DNA of 22,822 nucleotides, from NCBI GenBank assembly GCA_964464635.1, contig CAYXGT010000048.1:1-22822 (forward strand), in the 5' to 3' direction. Position 1 is the first letter of the stretch, and every line of letters starts with the position of its first letter. The notes below the pieces were generated by a model. It had not been told where the DNA came from. It saw nothing but the letters and a program-made list of their open reading frames with translations, and searched no databases. The DNA comes from CAYLMG01 sp964464635 (lineage in GTDB: Bacteria > Planctomycetota > Phycisphaerae > Sedimentisphaerales > Anaerobacaceae). The position numbers and the translations under genes are program-made. Shown here one piece after another: positions 15,615-21,555 of this stretch.

Positions 15615-15902
15615 TTAATTTTGCCCCCGTTTTTTCCCCTTCTCTGATTCTTCGTCTAAAATCCGTTTTATTTCAGTAAGGGTTTTTGTCCTTTTCAGTT
15701 CTGTAATTGTTAAAAGCCTGTCGAAAACCGATTCATCGTAGAGTCGATGTCCCCCCTCGGTCCATTGGGCCTCGCGGATAAGACCCATTATTGTGTAGTT
15801 ATGAATAGTCTGCCGGGAAAACGGCGTGTACCGGACAAGCTCGCCGATTCGGTAAAGTTTCGCTGGGACCTGAAAACCTCGCTCTTTGGTTTTGAGCCGC
15901 AT
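15615..15902 (-). CDS. MerR-family transcriptional regulator
   Basis: A 95-residue regulator that is nearly all DNA-binding domain: YRIGELVRYTPFSRQTIHNYTIMGLIRE (helix-turn-helix), the wing TEGGHRLYDESVFDRL, and a short helix TLTEIKRIL, then a basic tail. There is no Cys-rich or ligand domain, so it is probably a simple DNA-binding protein. The frame can start at TTG 15917, but ATG 15902 has GAGGAAG six bases upstream, which decides the start. A 22-base palindrome overlaps its promoter, suggesting autoregulation. It heads the group with the FlgB-like and sigma genes and is divergent from the diguanylate cyclase. Confidence 0.85.
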   Translation of the reverse strand: MRLKTKERGFQVPAKLYRIGELVRYTPFSRQTIHNYTIMGLIREAQWTEGGHRLYDESVFDRLLTITELKRTKTLTEIKRILDEESEKGKKRGQN

Positions 15903-15926
15903 TACTGGCTTCCTCAAATAATATGT

Positions 15927-15969
15927 TTTACATTTTATAAAATGTAAAGTACCTTCACGCCTTTGTCAA
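15927..15969 (-). promoter_or_regulatory. MerR-gene promoter with overlapping 22-bp palindromic operator
   Basis: On the minus strand TTGACA (15969-15964) and TACATT (15946-15941) are separated by 17 bases. A perfect 22-base palindrome occupies 15927-15948 (arms TTTACATTTTA / TAAAATGTAAA) and contains the -10 box. A protein bound there would block or reshape this promoter. The MerR-type product is the obvious candidate. Confidence 0.7.
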
Positions 15970-16033
15970 CTTTTATTCTTTTTTTTTCGAAAATTTTTTT
16001 ATCTGCCGAAATATTTGTTAAATTTTAGATAAA

Positions 16034-16059
16034 GACAGGTTTTCTGGTTAAAACCTGTC
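16034..16059. repeat. Perfect 10-bp hairpin in the divergent control region
   Basis: GACAGGTTTT (16034-16043) pairs with AAAACCTGTC (16050-16059) around CTGGTT. It lies between the divergent MerR-type and GGDEF genes, about 90 bases ahead of the GGDEF start. No T tract follows, so it is more likely an operator or a 5' leader hairpin than a terminator. Confidence 0.65.
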
Positions 16060-16148
16060 CTTCAGCGGCCCGAACTTAAAGAATGATTATTTTCGGACGT
16101 GGGCAGATAGCTACCTTGGCTTTGTTGAATAACATAGAAGGTTTAAAA

Positions 16149-17213
16149 ATGTTGCAGGATAGAGAAAATACTGAAAATTCCGCCGAAACTACGGATACCG
16201 GCATATCGCTGATTGATAAAATCACGCCTTTGGCCAGGCAGGTTAACTGTCTCGATATCGAAAAAATTGCTAATGTCTGTGTCAACAGGATTCCACAGTT
16301 AGTAGGAGCAAACTTCGCATCACTGTATATACTTGACGAAAAAGGCGGAATCCTGCATCTCCAAAAATATAACCATCCTTATATTTTGAACAAAATTGTT
16401 TCTCTCAATCAGAATCCGCCTTCTCCAATGGTAATGAGCGTGCTCAGTAAAGAGCTTATTATGATTGGAAATATTGATACGCATCAAACTCCTCGCATAA
16501 AAAAGTCCCAGCGAGTACATATGGAAAATTATAAAACTAAAAATTGTGCCATCATTCCTCTTATCTGTCACGACAGGGTAGTTGGTGTGCTTAACATTGC
16601 TGACAAAATGAGCGGCGACGATTTCACTTCTGGTGACCTCGCTTTGTTGAACCTGTTTAGCCAGCTCGTTGGCTCTTCTATCGGCAATATTAAAATGTTT
16701 GAGAAAATACAGTACCAGGCTACTACCGATGGTTTGACAGGCCTGGCAAATCATAAGACCTTTTATGGTGTCCTGGAAAAAGAGCTCTGGCGGGCAAGGA
16801 GATACGGCGGAAAAGTTACGCTGATTATGGTCGATATCGATAACCTTAAGAAAATTAACGACACCTACGGCCATCGTGTTGGCGATAAGATAATAATGAA
16901 GGTAAGCAAAAGGATAAAGGAGTGCATTCGCCAGACCGACACAGCCGCTCGCTACGGCGGTGACGAATTCGCCGTTGTTTTGCCGAACACTTCGGTTTCG
17001 GATGCCCTCATTGTTGCGGAACGTATGGTTAATATGGTCGCAGCTTCACCGATTGCCTTCAAAGGCGAGATGATAGAGCCCTCTATTAGTGTCGGCCTTG
17101 GCGAGTATGATGCAAGTACTAATCCCGAAGACGTTACAAGCCGCTCGGACAAGGCCCTTTATGTTGCAAAGCAGGCCGGCAAAAGTACAGTTCGCGTTTA
17201 CGAGCCTTCTTAA
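16149..17213 (+). CDS. GAF-GGDEF diguanylate cyclase
   Basis: Makes cyclic di-GMP from two GTP. In this 354-residue numbering a GAF sensor domain spans about 20-180 (LDIEKIANVCVNRIPQLVGANFASLYI...VGVLNIADK) and the GGDEF domain about 190-350. The active site is RYGGDEFAVVLP (GGDEF at 270-274), with metal ligand Asp in MVDIDNLKKIND. The inhibitory I-site RQTD lies exactly five residues before GGDEF, so product inhibition is expected. No membrane segment or signal peptide is present: it is a cytoplasmic sensor. I chose ATG 16149 because AGAAGG sits seven bases upstream; the frame also allows an ATG at 16083, which would add 22 residues without a good ribosome site. It is divergent from the MerR-type gene. 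Confidence 0.93.
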   Translation: MLQDRENTENSAETTDTGISLIDKITPLARQVNCLDIEKIANVCVNRIPQLVGANFASLYILDEKGGILHLQKYNHPYILNKIVSLNQNPPSPMVMSVLSKELIMIGNIDTHQTPRIKKSQRVHMENYKTKNCAIIPLICHDRVVGVLNIADKMSGDDFTSGDLALLNLFSQLVGSSIGNIKMFEKIQYQATTDGLTGLANHKTFYGVLEKELWRARRYGGKVTLIMVDIDNLKKINDTYGHRVGDKIIMKVSKRIKECIRQTDTAARYGGDEFAVVLPNTSVSDALIVAERMVNMVAASPIAFKGEMIEPSISVGLGEYDASTNPEDVTSRSDKALYVAKQAGKSTVRVYEPS

Positions 17214-17239
17214 AAAACATAATTCCTTTTCGTTTGGCG

Positions 17240-17363
17240 GTCGCCGGCCTGTCCTGAGCGAAGTCGAAGGAAACGGCGACTATATACCTTGTCATTCCCG
17301 CGCACCTGTCCTGAGCTTGCCTGCACTGAGCTGAGTCGAAGTGTCGAAGGAGGCAGGAATCCA
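17240..17363. repeat. Composite intergenic repeat (GTCATTCCCG/AGGAATCC type with 'TCCTGAGC..TCGAAGGA' insert)
   Basis: Two related pieces. First, GTCGCCG (17240-17246) and CGGCGAC (17274-17280) are inverted arms around TCCTGAGCGAAGTCGAAGGA (17252-17271). Second, GTCATTCCCG (17291) and CAGGAATCC (to 17362) flank two degenerate copies of the same insert. The insert appears again, as TCCTTCGACAAGCTCAGGA, at 20234-20252. These match widespread intergenic repeat styles of environmental genomes. Confidence 0.75.
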
Positions 17364-17852
17364 TAAATTTCCCCCCTCTGTCTTCCGTTCTCTCTTTCTT
17401 ATTGAATGTTGGATGTTTATCTTTATTTGTTCAGCACCCACTGGTATTTATCAGCAGAAGCTTTCTTGTCTTATGTAGCCTTGTCGAAGAAGGAAGCGAA
17501 GGCGGACGGCCACTATATTTCTTTTGGTTAGCCGCAGGCAGTACAATCTTTTTAATATATTTTTAAAAAAACATAATTTTTTTTTGTTTTTCCCGAATAA
17601 AAGCCATCGGCCGGAATTCCGCATTATCGGGGTTAACCTCGCTAATCTGAGCGGGGCGGGCACTATAGCTAAAAAGCTTAACACCATTAGACAGGGAAGA
17701 TAAAAAAGCCGGAAAATCTCTCATCTCCTCTTTAATCTTGCCTACCTTAAATCACCTACAAAACTAATGGATTGCAACCTTAAAAAAGATTCAAGCTTTT
17801 CTTTTTGGGTGGACGATTGTTCTATTAGTCGAAAAAAAAGCGGCTCTTAACA
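17364..17852. other. Gene-free repeat-rich stretch
   Basis: No credible gene is seen. Degenerate internal similarity is visible: AAAACATAATT occurs at about 17215 and 17569, and a G/C-rich block ending in CACTATA occurs near 17510 and 17660 (compare CGACTATA near 17278). The DNA seems to be decayed copies of repeat units. Confidence 0.5.
17398..17420. repeat. 'CTTATTGA..GTTGGATGTTTAT' repeat, copy 1
   Basis: CTTATTGAATGTTGGATG followed by TTTAT, preceded by a CTGTCTTCCGTTCTCT tract. Related copies lie at 18317-18360 and 18391-18434, each with the same pyrimidine-rich lead-in. Confidence 0.65.
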
Positions 17853-17942
17853 ATGGCCAAATTAGGCTTTAATTGGTTTGAACTTATATTGCCGGCTTTC
17901 GACAAAATGCACACATGGCTGAGCGAAACAAAGGCATTGTGA
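17853..17942 (+). CDS. Possible 29-residue small protein before a strong terminator
   Basis: ATG at 17853, TGA at 17940-17942. The peptide starts MAKLGFNWFELILPAFDK and ends in SETKAL. It is amphipathic, with a Phe/Trp/Leu/Ile-rich front half, and codon use looks like the neighbours'. There is no convincing Shine-Dalgarno. The reason to list it is that a textbook terminator begins 43 bases after its stop, while no other plus-strand gene ends within 700 bases. It could be a small membrane-active peptide, a leader, or chance inside a non-coding RNA. Confidence 0.3.
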   Translation: MAKLGFNWFELILPAFDKMHTWLSETKAL

Positions 17943-17985
17943 GCGATAACTAAAATTAAAAAAGGAAAGAGTCGCATCGATTTTC

Positions 17986-18013
17986 GGGAGAGCAGCAATG
18001 CTCTCCCCTTTTT
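17986..18013 (+). terminator. Strong intrinsic terminator with no obvious gene before it
   Basis: GGGAGAGCA (17986-17994) pairs perfectly with TGCTCTCCC (17999-18007) around a GCAA tetraloop, followed by C and five T's (18009-18013). The hairpin is only a terminator on the plus strand. The nearest plus-strand gene, the GGDEF gene, ends 770 bases earlier, so it likely ends a small gene or non-coding RNA. Confidence 0.85.
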
Positions 18014-18316
18014 ATTGCGGATGAAGTATTGCTATCGACGCCATTCAGCCTTGCGGACCATAAGCGGGGGCATATATTGATAACCGGCAGCCCTGTTTTT
18101 TGCACCTCCGAAGCTTTTATTGCTCGGGTACCAGCGGATTTCAAAACAAGCTGGTTTCGCAAATAACCTGTTCCTCTTAAATTTTCCGGCTGTCTTAAGC
18201 ATCGTAAAATCCTGATAAAGCAATCGTTAAGCGCAATTCTTATCGTCCGATTCCCACCCCCACTTTTGCAAATTGTTATTTTCTTTTCCCTGTCCTGCGC
18301 CATCTATTCTCCGACT
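18014..18316. other. Gene-free stretch after the orphan terminator
   Basis: Open frames on the minus strand here (for example 17956-18303) run through the terminator hairpin, lack ribosome sites and have no recognisable domain. I see nothing else supportable. Confidence 0.5.
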
Positions 18317-18360
18317 CTTATTGAGTGTTGGGCGTTTGATGTTCAATGTTGGATGTTAGT
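18317..18360. repeat. 'CTTATTGA..GTTGGATGTTTAT' repeat, copy 2
   Basis: CTTATTGAGTGTTGGGCG followed by TTTGATGTTCAATGTTGG and ATGTTAGT. The unit is expanded by internal TGTT-GATG iterations compared with copy 1. Confidence 0.65.
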
Positions 18361-18390
18361 ATTTTATCATCTGTCCTCCGTCCTCTTTTT

Positions 18391-18434
18391 CTTATTGAAA
18401 GTTGAATGTTCGATGTTCTACGTTGGACGTTTAT
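18391..18434. repeat. 'CTTATTGA..GTTGGATGTTTAT' repeat, copy 3
   Basis: CTTATTGAAAGTTGAATG, then TTCGATGTTCTACG and TTGGACGTTTAT. It has the same lead-in (CTGTCCTCCGTCCTCT) as the other copies. It is followed by further pyrimidine-rich DNA up to the end of hisF. Confidence 0.65.
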
Positions 18435-18524
18435 ATTTTGCTCTCTGTCTTCTGTCTTCCGTTTTCCATCGTCCGCCCCCGCTTCATTATTCCTTGTTCC
18501 TTGTTCGATATTCGTTTTTTTTCC

Positions 18525-19298
18525 TCACTGTAGATTGACCGGTATATTTCGCTCAGCCAGGTATTTTTTCATTTGTTTTATAGTATATTTGCCGAAATGT
18601 GCTATTGAAGCAACGAGCACCGCGTCGGCACCTCCTTCGACGATTGCTTCGTAAAGGTGCTCCAGAGTCCCCGCTCCGCCGGATGCGATTACCGGCAGGC
18701 TTACCGCTTGTGATATCGCTTTCGTCATCGGTATATCGTAGCCTGCCTGTGTGCCGTCCGCATCCATGCTCGTCGGCAGAATTGCTCCCGCCCCCAGCTC
18801 TTCAACTTGTTTTGCCCATTTGACCGCGTCAAGGCCGGTACCTTTCGTTCCGCCTGCCACCATAACTTCAAAGCCGGAAGCTGATTTCGCATTCTTTCGG
18901 GTATCTATTGCTATGGTGATTTTTTCACTGCCGAACTCCCTGCTTGCCTCGCTTACAAGCTTAGGATTCTTAACAGCCGCTGTATTAATCGAGACCTTCG
19001 ATGCTCCCAGGCTGAGCAGCTCTTCTATCCCCTTGATATCTTTGATACCTCCGCCTACAGTCAGCGGTATTCCTGACGAGATTGATTCTGCCGTTCTTTT
19101 GACCGCGTCGAGTAGTGTCTTTCTGTTTTCGACTGTTGCCGTGATATCGAGAAATACAATCTCGTCTGCTCCTGCTGCGCTGTATGCTGCTGTGTTCTCA
19201 GCCGGGTCGCCCACGTCTTTAAGCTGCACAAAGTTAATACCTTTGACTAATCTGCCGTTTTTCACATCTAAGCAGGGGATAATTCTTCTATAATCCAT
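18525..19298 (-). CDS. hisF: HisF, imidazole glycerol phosphate synthase cyclase subunit
   Basis: Cyclase half of the HisFH complex: uses ammonia from the HisH glutaminase to turn PRFAR into imidazole glycerol phosphate and AICAR, in histidine synthesis. The 257-residue TIM barrel has catalytic Asp11 (IIPCLDVKNGRLVKG) and Asp132 (IAIDTRK). Phosphate-binding loops are TVGGGI at 80-85 and ASGGAG at 205-210; the signature SMDADGTQAGYD is at 177-188. AGAGGTG lies about eight bases before the ATG. hisH, its partner, is not in the window, and hisF is flanked on both sides by more than 1.2 kb of repeat-rich DNA, so it is an isolated histidine gene here. Confidence 0.96.
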   Translation of the reverse strand: MDYRRIIPCLDVKNGRLVKGINFVQLKDVGDPAENTAAYSAAGADEIVFLDITATVENRKTLLDAVKRTAESISSGIPLTVGGGIKDIKGIEELLSLGASKVSINTAAVKNPKLVSEASREFGSEKITIAIDTRKNAKSASGFEVMVAGGTKGTGLDAVKWAKQVEELGAGAILPTSMDADGTQAGYDIPMTKAISQAVSLPVIASGGAGTLEHLYEAIVEGGADAVLVASIAHFGKYTIKQMKKYLAERNIPVNLQ

Positions 19299-19381
19299 TT
19301 TCTTTCACCTCTCGTAATTTTTTGAAATATGCCTTGTTTTTTGATGTATTTAAACAGCCGGTAAGAATACACACTCTCCGC

Positions 19382-19600
19382 AGACAAGTAAAGAAAGATT
19401 GAAAAAATAGGGGAAAGCAAAGCCAATATTGGGAAAAACAAAGCCAATTTTGGGCGAAAATTGGGTTTGAATTGGCTTTGTTTGGCTTTGTTTTTTGGGC
19501 GGCTAAAAGGATTATAAATCTCATATCCCTTTCTATTACAAGCAGTTATGTTAATTCTGGCATTTTTGAAATTGGCTTTGTTTTGCATAAAAAGGTGTGA
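19382..19600. repeat. Inverted and direct 'AAAGCCAAT/ATTGGCTTTG' repeat block
   Basis: AAACAAAGCCAATT (19436-19449) is the exact inverse of AATTGGCTTTGTTT (19470-19483), with more copies at about 19417 (GCAAAGCCAATATTGGG), 19484 (GGCTTTGTT) and 19571 (ATTGGCTTTGTTTTGCAT). On the minus strand it translates as the Lys/Asn/Gln-rich text NKANFKNA...KNKAKQSQFKPNF, a pattern I remember as spurious 'proteins' repeated in Phycisphaerae genomes. I treat it as a dispersed nucleic-acid repeat, not a gene. Confidence 0.7.
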
Positions 19601-19899
19601 TTTGTAGAGCTCTCTCGACAAATGTAGAGATTGTTTTAGACAGGATTTACGGGATAATATGAAGAAATATTGGTTAATTGGTGAATTAATTAACTGGTTA
19701 TTGGTTAATTTCATTGATAAATCCTTAAACAATAAGAATTTACAATTATATTTCTGACTTGGCCTGCTGGCCGATGCTTGCGGTTTCCCCCGCGTTACGT
19801 TCCGTCTTCGCTTACGCTACGACGGACATGGTGTTTGCTAACACACAAAGATATTATACTAATTAAGGCCGTTTTATCAATAAAAATTTAATTTTTTTG
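19601..19899. other. Gene-free spacer
   Basis: AT-rich DNA. It includes TTAGACAGGATTTACGGGAT (from about 19634), related to TTAGACAGGATAACAGGAT near 20484 and to its inverse ATCCTGTTACCCTGTCTAA near 22205, and tandem GGTTAATTGG-type text at 19672-19710. No gene seen. Confidence 0.5.
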
Positions 19900-20018
19900 C
19901 CACGGAGAATTTGAGCCACTGATTTCACAGATTTCACGGAAAATATTAAACAAAAAAAGGTACGAATTTTACCGCCGAGGACGCGGAGAACGCAGAGTAT
20001 TTTTTGACACTGATTTCA
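19900..20018. repeat. 'CCACGGAG..ACTGATTTCACAGATTT' intergenic repeat text
   Basis: Two units of ACTGATTTCACAGATTT occur at about 19918 and 20010, with CCGCCGAGGACGCGGAGAACGCAGAG-like text between them. Related text recurs at 20221-20280 and, inverted, at 22170-22250. Such phrases are widespread dispersed repeats in environmental bacterial genomes; nothing suggests coding. Confidence 0.6.
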
Positions 20019-20145
20019 CAGATTTACACGGATTTATTTGCTGACTTTGGTGTTCTCAAAAGATTTTTCTTTTAAAAGTAAACTTTTACCGCAAAATCTT
20101 TCTCGTCCACGTAAGCGATACAATCGCTTATATTTTTAAGTCAGC
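20019..20145. repeat. Structured 127-bp direct repeat, copy 1
   Basis: Matches 20262-20388 over 127 bases with four visible substitutions and no gaps. Inside, GCTGACTT (20040-20047) and AAGTCAGC (20138-20145) form terminal inverted arms. Within them lie AAGATTTT/AAAATCTT (20060/20093), enclosing AAAAGT/ACTTTT, and the hairpin TAAGCGAT-ACA-ATCGCTTA (20112-20130). The nested inverted repeats look like a small non-autonomous element or a structured RNA. Confidence 0.85.
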
Positions 20146-20153
20146 GAAGATGC

Positions 20154-20187
20154 TCGTAGTCCTTTTGTTTAAACAAAAGGACTACGA
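20154..20187. repeat. Perfect 34-bp palindrome
   Basis: Each half is 17 bases (left half TCGTAGTCCTTTTGTTT) with no loop and no mismatch, centred on GTTTAAAC between 20170 and 20171. It lies eight bases after repeat copy 1. Such a site could extrude as a cruciform, bind a dimeric protein, or be the scar of an inverted duplication. Confidence 0.9.
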
Positions 20188-20233
20188 ACCTTTTATAAAG
20201 TCAGTGATAGAAACTAATTATTTAACCGCGGAT

Positions 20234-20252
20234 TCCTTCGACAAGCTCAGGA
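20234..20252. repeat. 'TCCTTCGACAAGCTCAGGA' repeat
   Basis: Inverse of the insert seen at 17252-17271 with a few differences. Here it interrupts the phrase CCGCGGAT...AGCGCAGATTT, implying insertion into an older repeat. Confidence 0.7.
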
Positions 20253-20261
20253 CAAGTAGCG

Positions 20262-20388
20262 CAGATTTACACGGATTTATTTGCTGACTTTGGTGTTCTC
20301 GAAAGATTTTTCTTTGAAAAGTAAACTTTTACCGCAAAATCTTTCTCGTCCACATAAGCGATACAATCGCTTATATTTATAAGTCAGC
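20262..20388. repeat. Structured 127-bp direct repeat, copy 2
   Basis: Second copy of 20019-20145, offset 243 bases. The terminal arms (20283-20290 and 20381-20388) and internal stems are conserved. The four substitutions lie outside the TAAGCGAT/ATCGCTTA stem core. A further AAGTCAGCGGAGATG at about 20400 repeats the right flank of copy 1 (AAGTCAGCGAAGATG), so copy 2 appears to carry an extra 20-base insertion at its right edge. Confidence 0.85.
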
Positions 20389-20526
20389 TTTAATTCCTTT
20401 AAGTCAGCGGAGATGTGAGTTTCTGGCGGAGGCCGCGATATGAAAAAGTCAAACAATGAATAAACATGAAAAAGCACGAAGATTTTAGACAGGATAACAG
20501 GATAATATTCAATAATTTATATCTAC

Positions 20527-21555
20527 TTATTTCCCCTTGCTTACATACCGGGAAAGAATCTGACGTATTCTCCTTTTCATATTCGTTAAAGTAAGAGAGT
20601 AAACACAATCATTAATTACTCTTCTCTCTTGACCTTTGCCTACTTTCCTTGTTGTGAAAATGTCAAAACGATTCTTTTCTTTTGGATAAATGGAGACTTT
20701 AAGCTCAGACTTCTTTATCTGTGTGACATAAGTTACTATGCGATGCCTCCGTCGCACATTCCAATCACAATGAATCTTTATACCTTCAATAGCCCTGCGA
20801 AATTCTTTAGCGCTTTTGAAGCGTTCATTACTTCGAACGAACATACACTTATTTATGATTTTCTGAACCTTATTTGGTACATAGGGTCGATAGTGGTTTC
20901 TATTAGGATATTCTCCAGCAAGTATTAAATCCTGAATATCACCGAAATTTGAAACATCAGGTAAAAAACCATCGCCATTAATCAACCTATATGCCGTTAC
21001 ACCCAAAGCATATATATCAGACCTTTTTGATGTTTTACCTGTTCTTAAAACCTCAGGTGCTAAATGTGTTAGATATCCGTAAGGTGATGCAGTTGCACCT
21101 CTTGGAACCTTGGTTGCTAGTCCAAAATCAGATAATTTGGTAGTCCCTTGCTTTGTTAGTAGAAGATTAGCAGGTTTGATATCCCGATGAATGTAATCCT
21201 TCTGGTGAGCATATTCTATTGCCCAGCAAATGTCCTCAAGGATTTTAAAGGCAAAAGAAAGAGGAACTGGAGCTCCCTTAAAGACATCCTCAACAGAACC
21301 ACGAGGAAGATACTCCATTGCAACGTAAAGGGTTCCATCTGAAGTTTTCCCAGCATCTTCAACACGTACGATGTTATCGTGTTGAAGAGCCATTAGTGTC
21401 TGCGGTTCTTTGTAAAGATTGGTTGGATCAGTAATTCGTGATTTGGGTATATACTTGACTGCCCTTTGGATAGCCAAAGCGCGATCATACACTAACCATA
21501 CTTCACCGAAGTTGCCTGAACCTAACCTTTTAAGTCTTTCATAATCAGCCATCAA
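20527..21555 (-). CDS. Soluble Hanks-type Ser/Thr protein kinase
   Basis: A 342-residue kinase with all catalytic motifs: Gly loop GSGNFG (12-17), Lys34 in AVKY, Glu50, catalytic loop HRDIKPAN (123-130), DFG (143-145) and APE (166-168). The kinase domain ends near 255. The last 85 residues are basic (CDWNVRRRHR, KKSELKV, RRVINDCVYS) and of no known family. There is no membrane segment and no PASTA or other sensor domain, unlike most bacterial kinases of this class. The ATG overlaps the stop of the upstream gene by four bases (ATGA), so both are translationally coupled. The DNA is AT-rich relative to hisF and dapF. The Arg-Asp pair in the catalytic loop suggests control through the activation loop. 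The substrate is probably the coupled partner; that is inference. Confidence 0.9.
   Translation of the reverse strand: MMADYERLKRLGSGNFGEVWLVYDRALAIQRAVKYIPKSRITDPTNLYKEPQTLMALQHDNIVRVEDAGKTSDGTLYVAMEYLPRGSVEDVFKGAPVPLSFAFKILEDICWAIEYAHQKDYIHRDIKPANLLLTKQGTTKLSDFGLATKVPRGATASPYGYLTHLAPEVLRTGKTSKRSDIYALGVTAYRLINGDGFLPDVSNFGDIQDLILAGEYPNRNHYRPYVPNKVQKIINKCMFVRSNERFKSAKEFRRAIEGIKIHCDWNVRRRHRIVTYVTQIKKSELKVSIYPKEKNRFDIFTTRKVGKGQERRVINDCVYSLTLTNMKRRIRQILSRYVSKGK

Noticed and set aside
17956..18303. A 115-codon minus-strand frame
   Set aside because: It runs through the plus-strand terminator hairpin, has no ribosome site and no recognisable domain.
18266..18654. Plus-strand frames over the pyrimidine-rich repeats and the hisF 3' end
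   Set aside because: Their translations are low-complexity Phe/Leu/Ser text from repeats and overlap hisF.
19268..19732. A 154-codon minus-strand frame overlapping the hisF start
   Set aside because: It is built from the AAAGCCAAT/ATTGGCTTTG repeat and runs into hisF in another frame. No ribosome site or domain.
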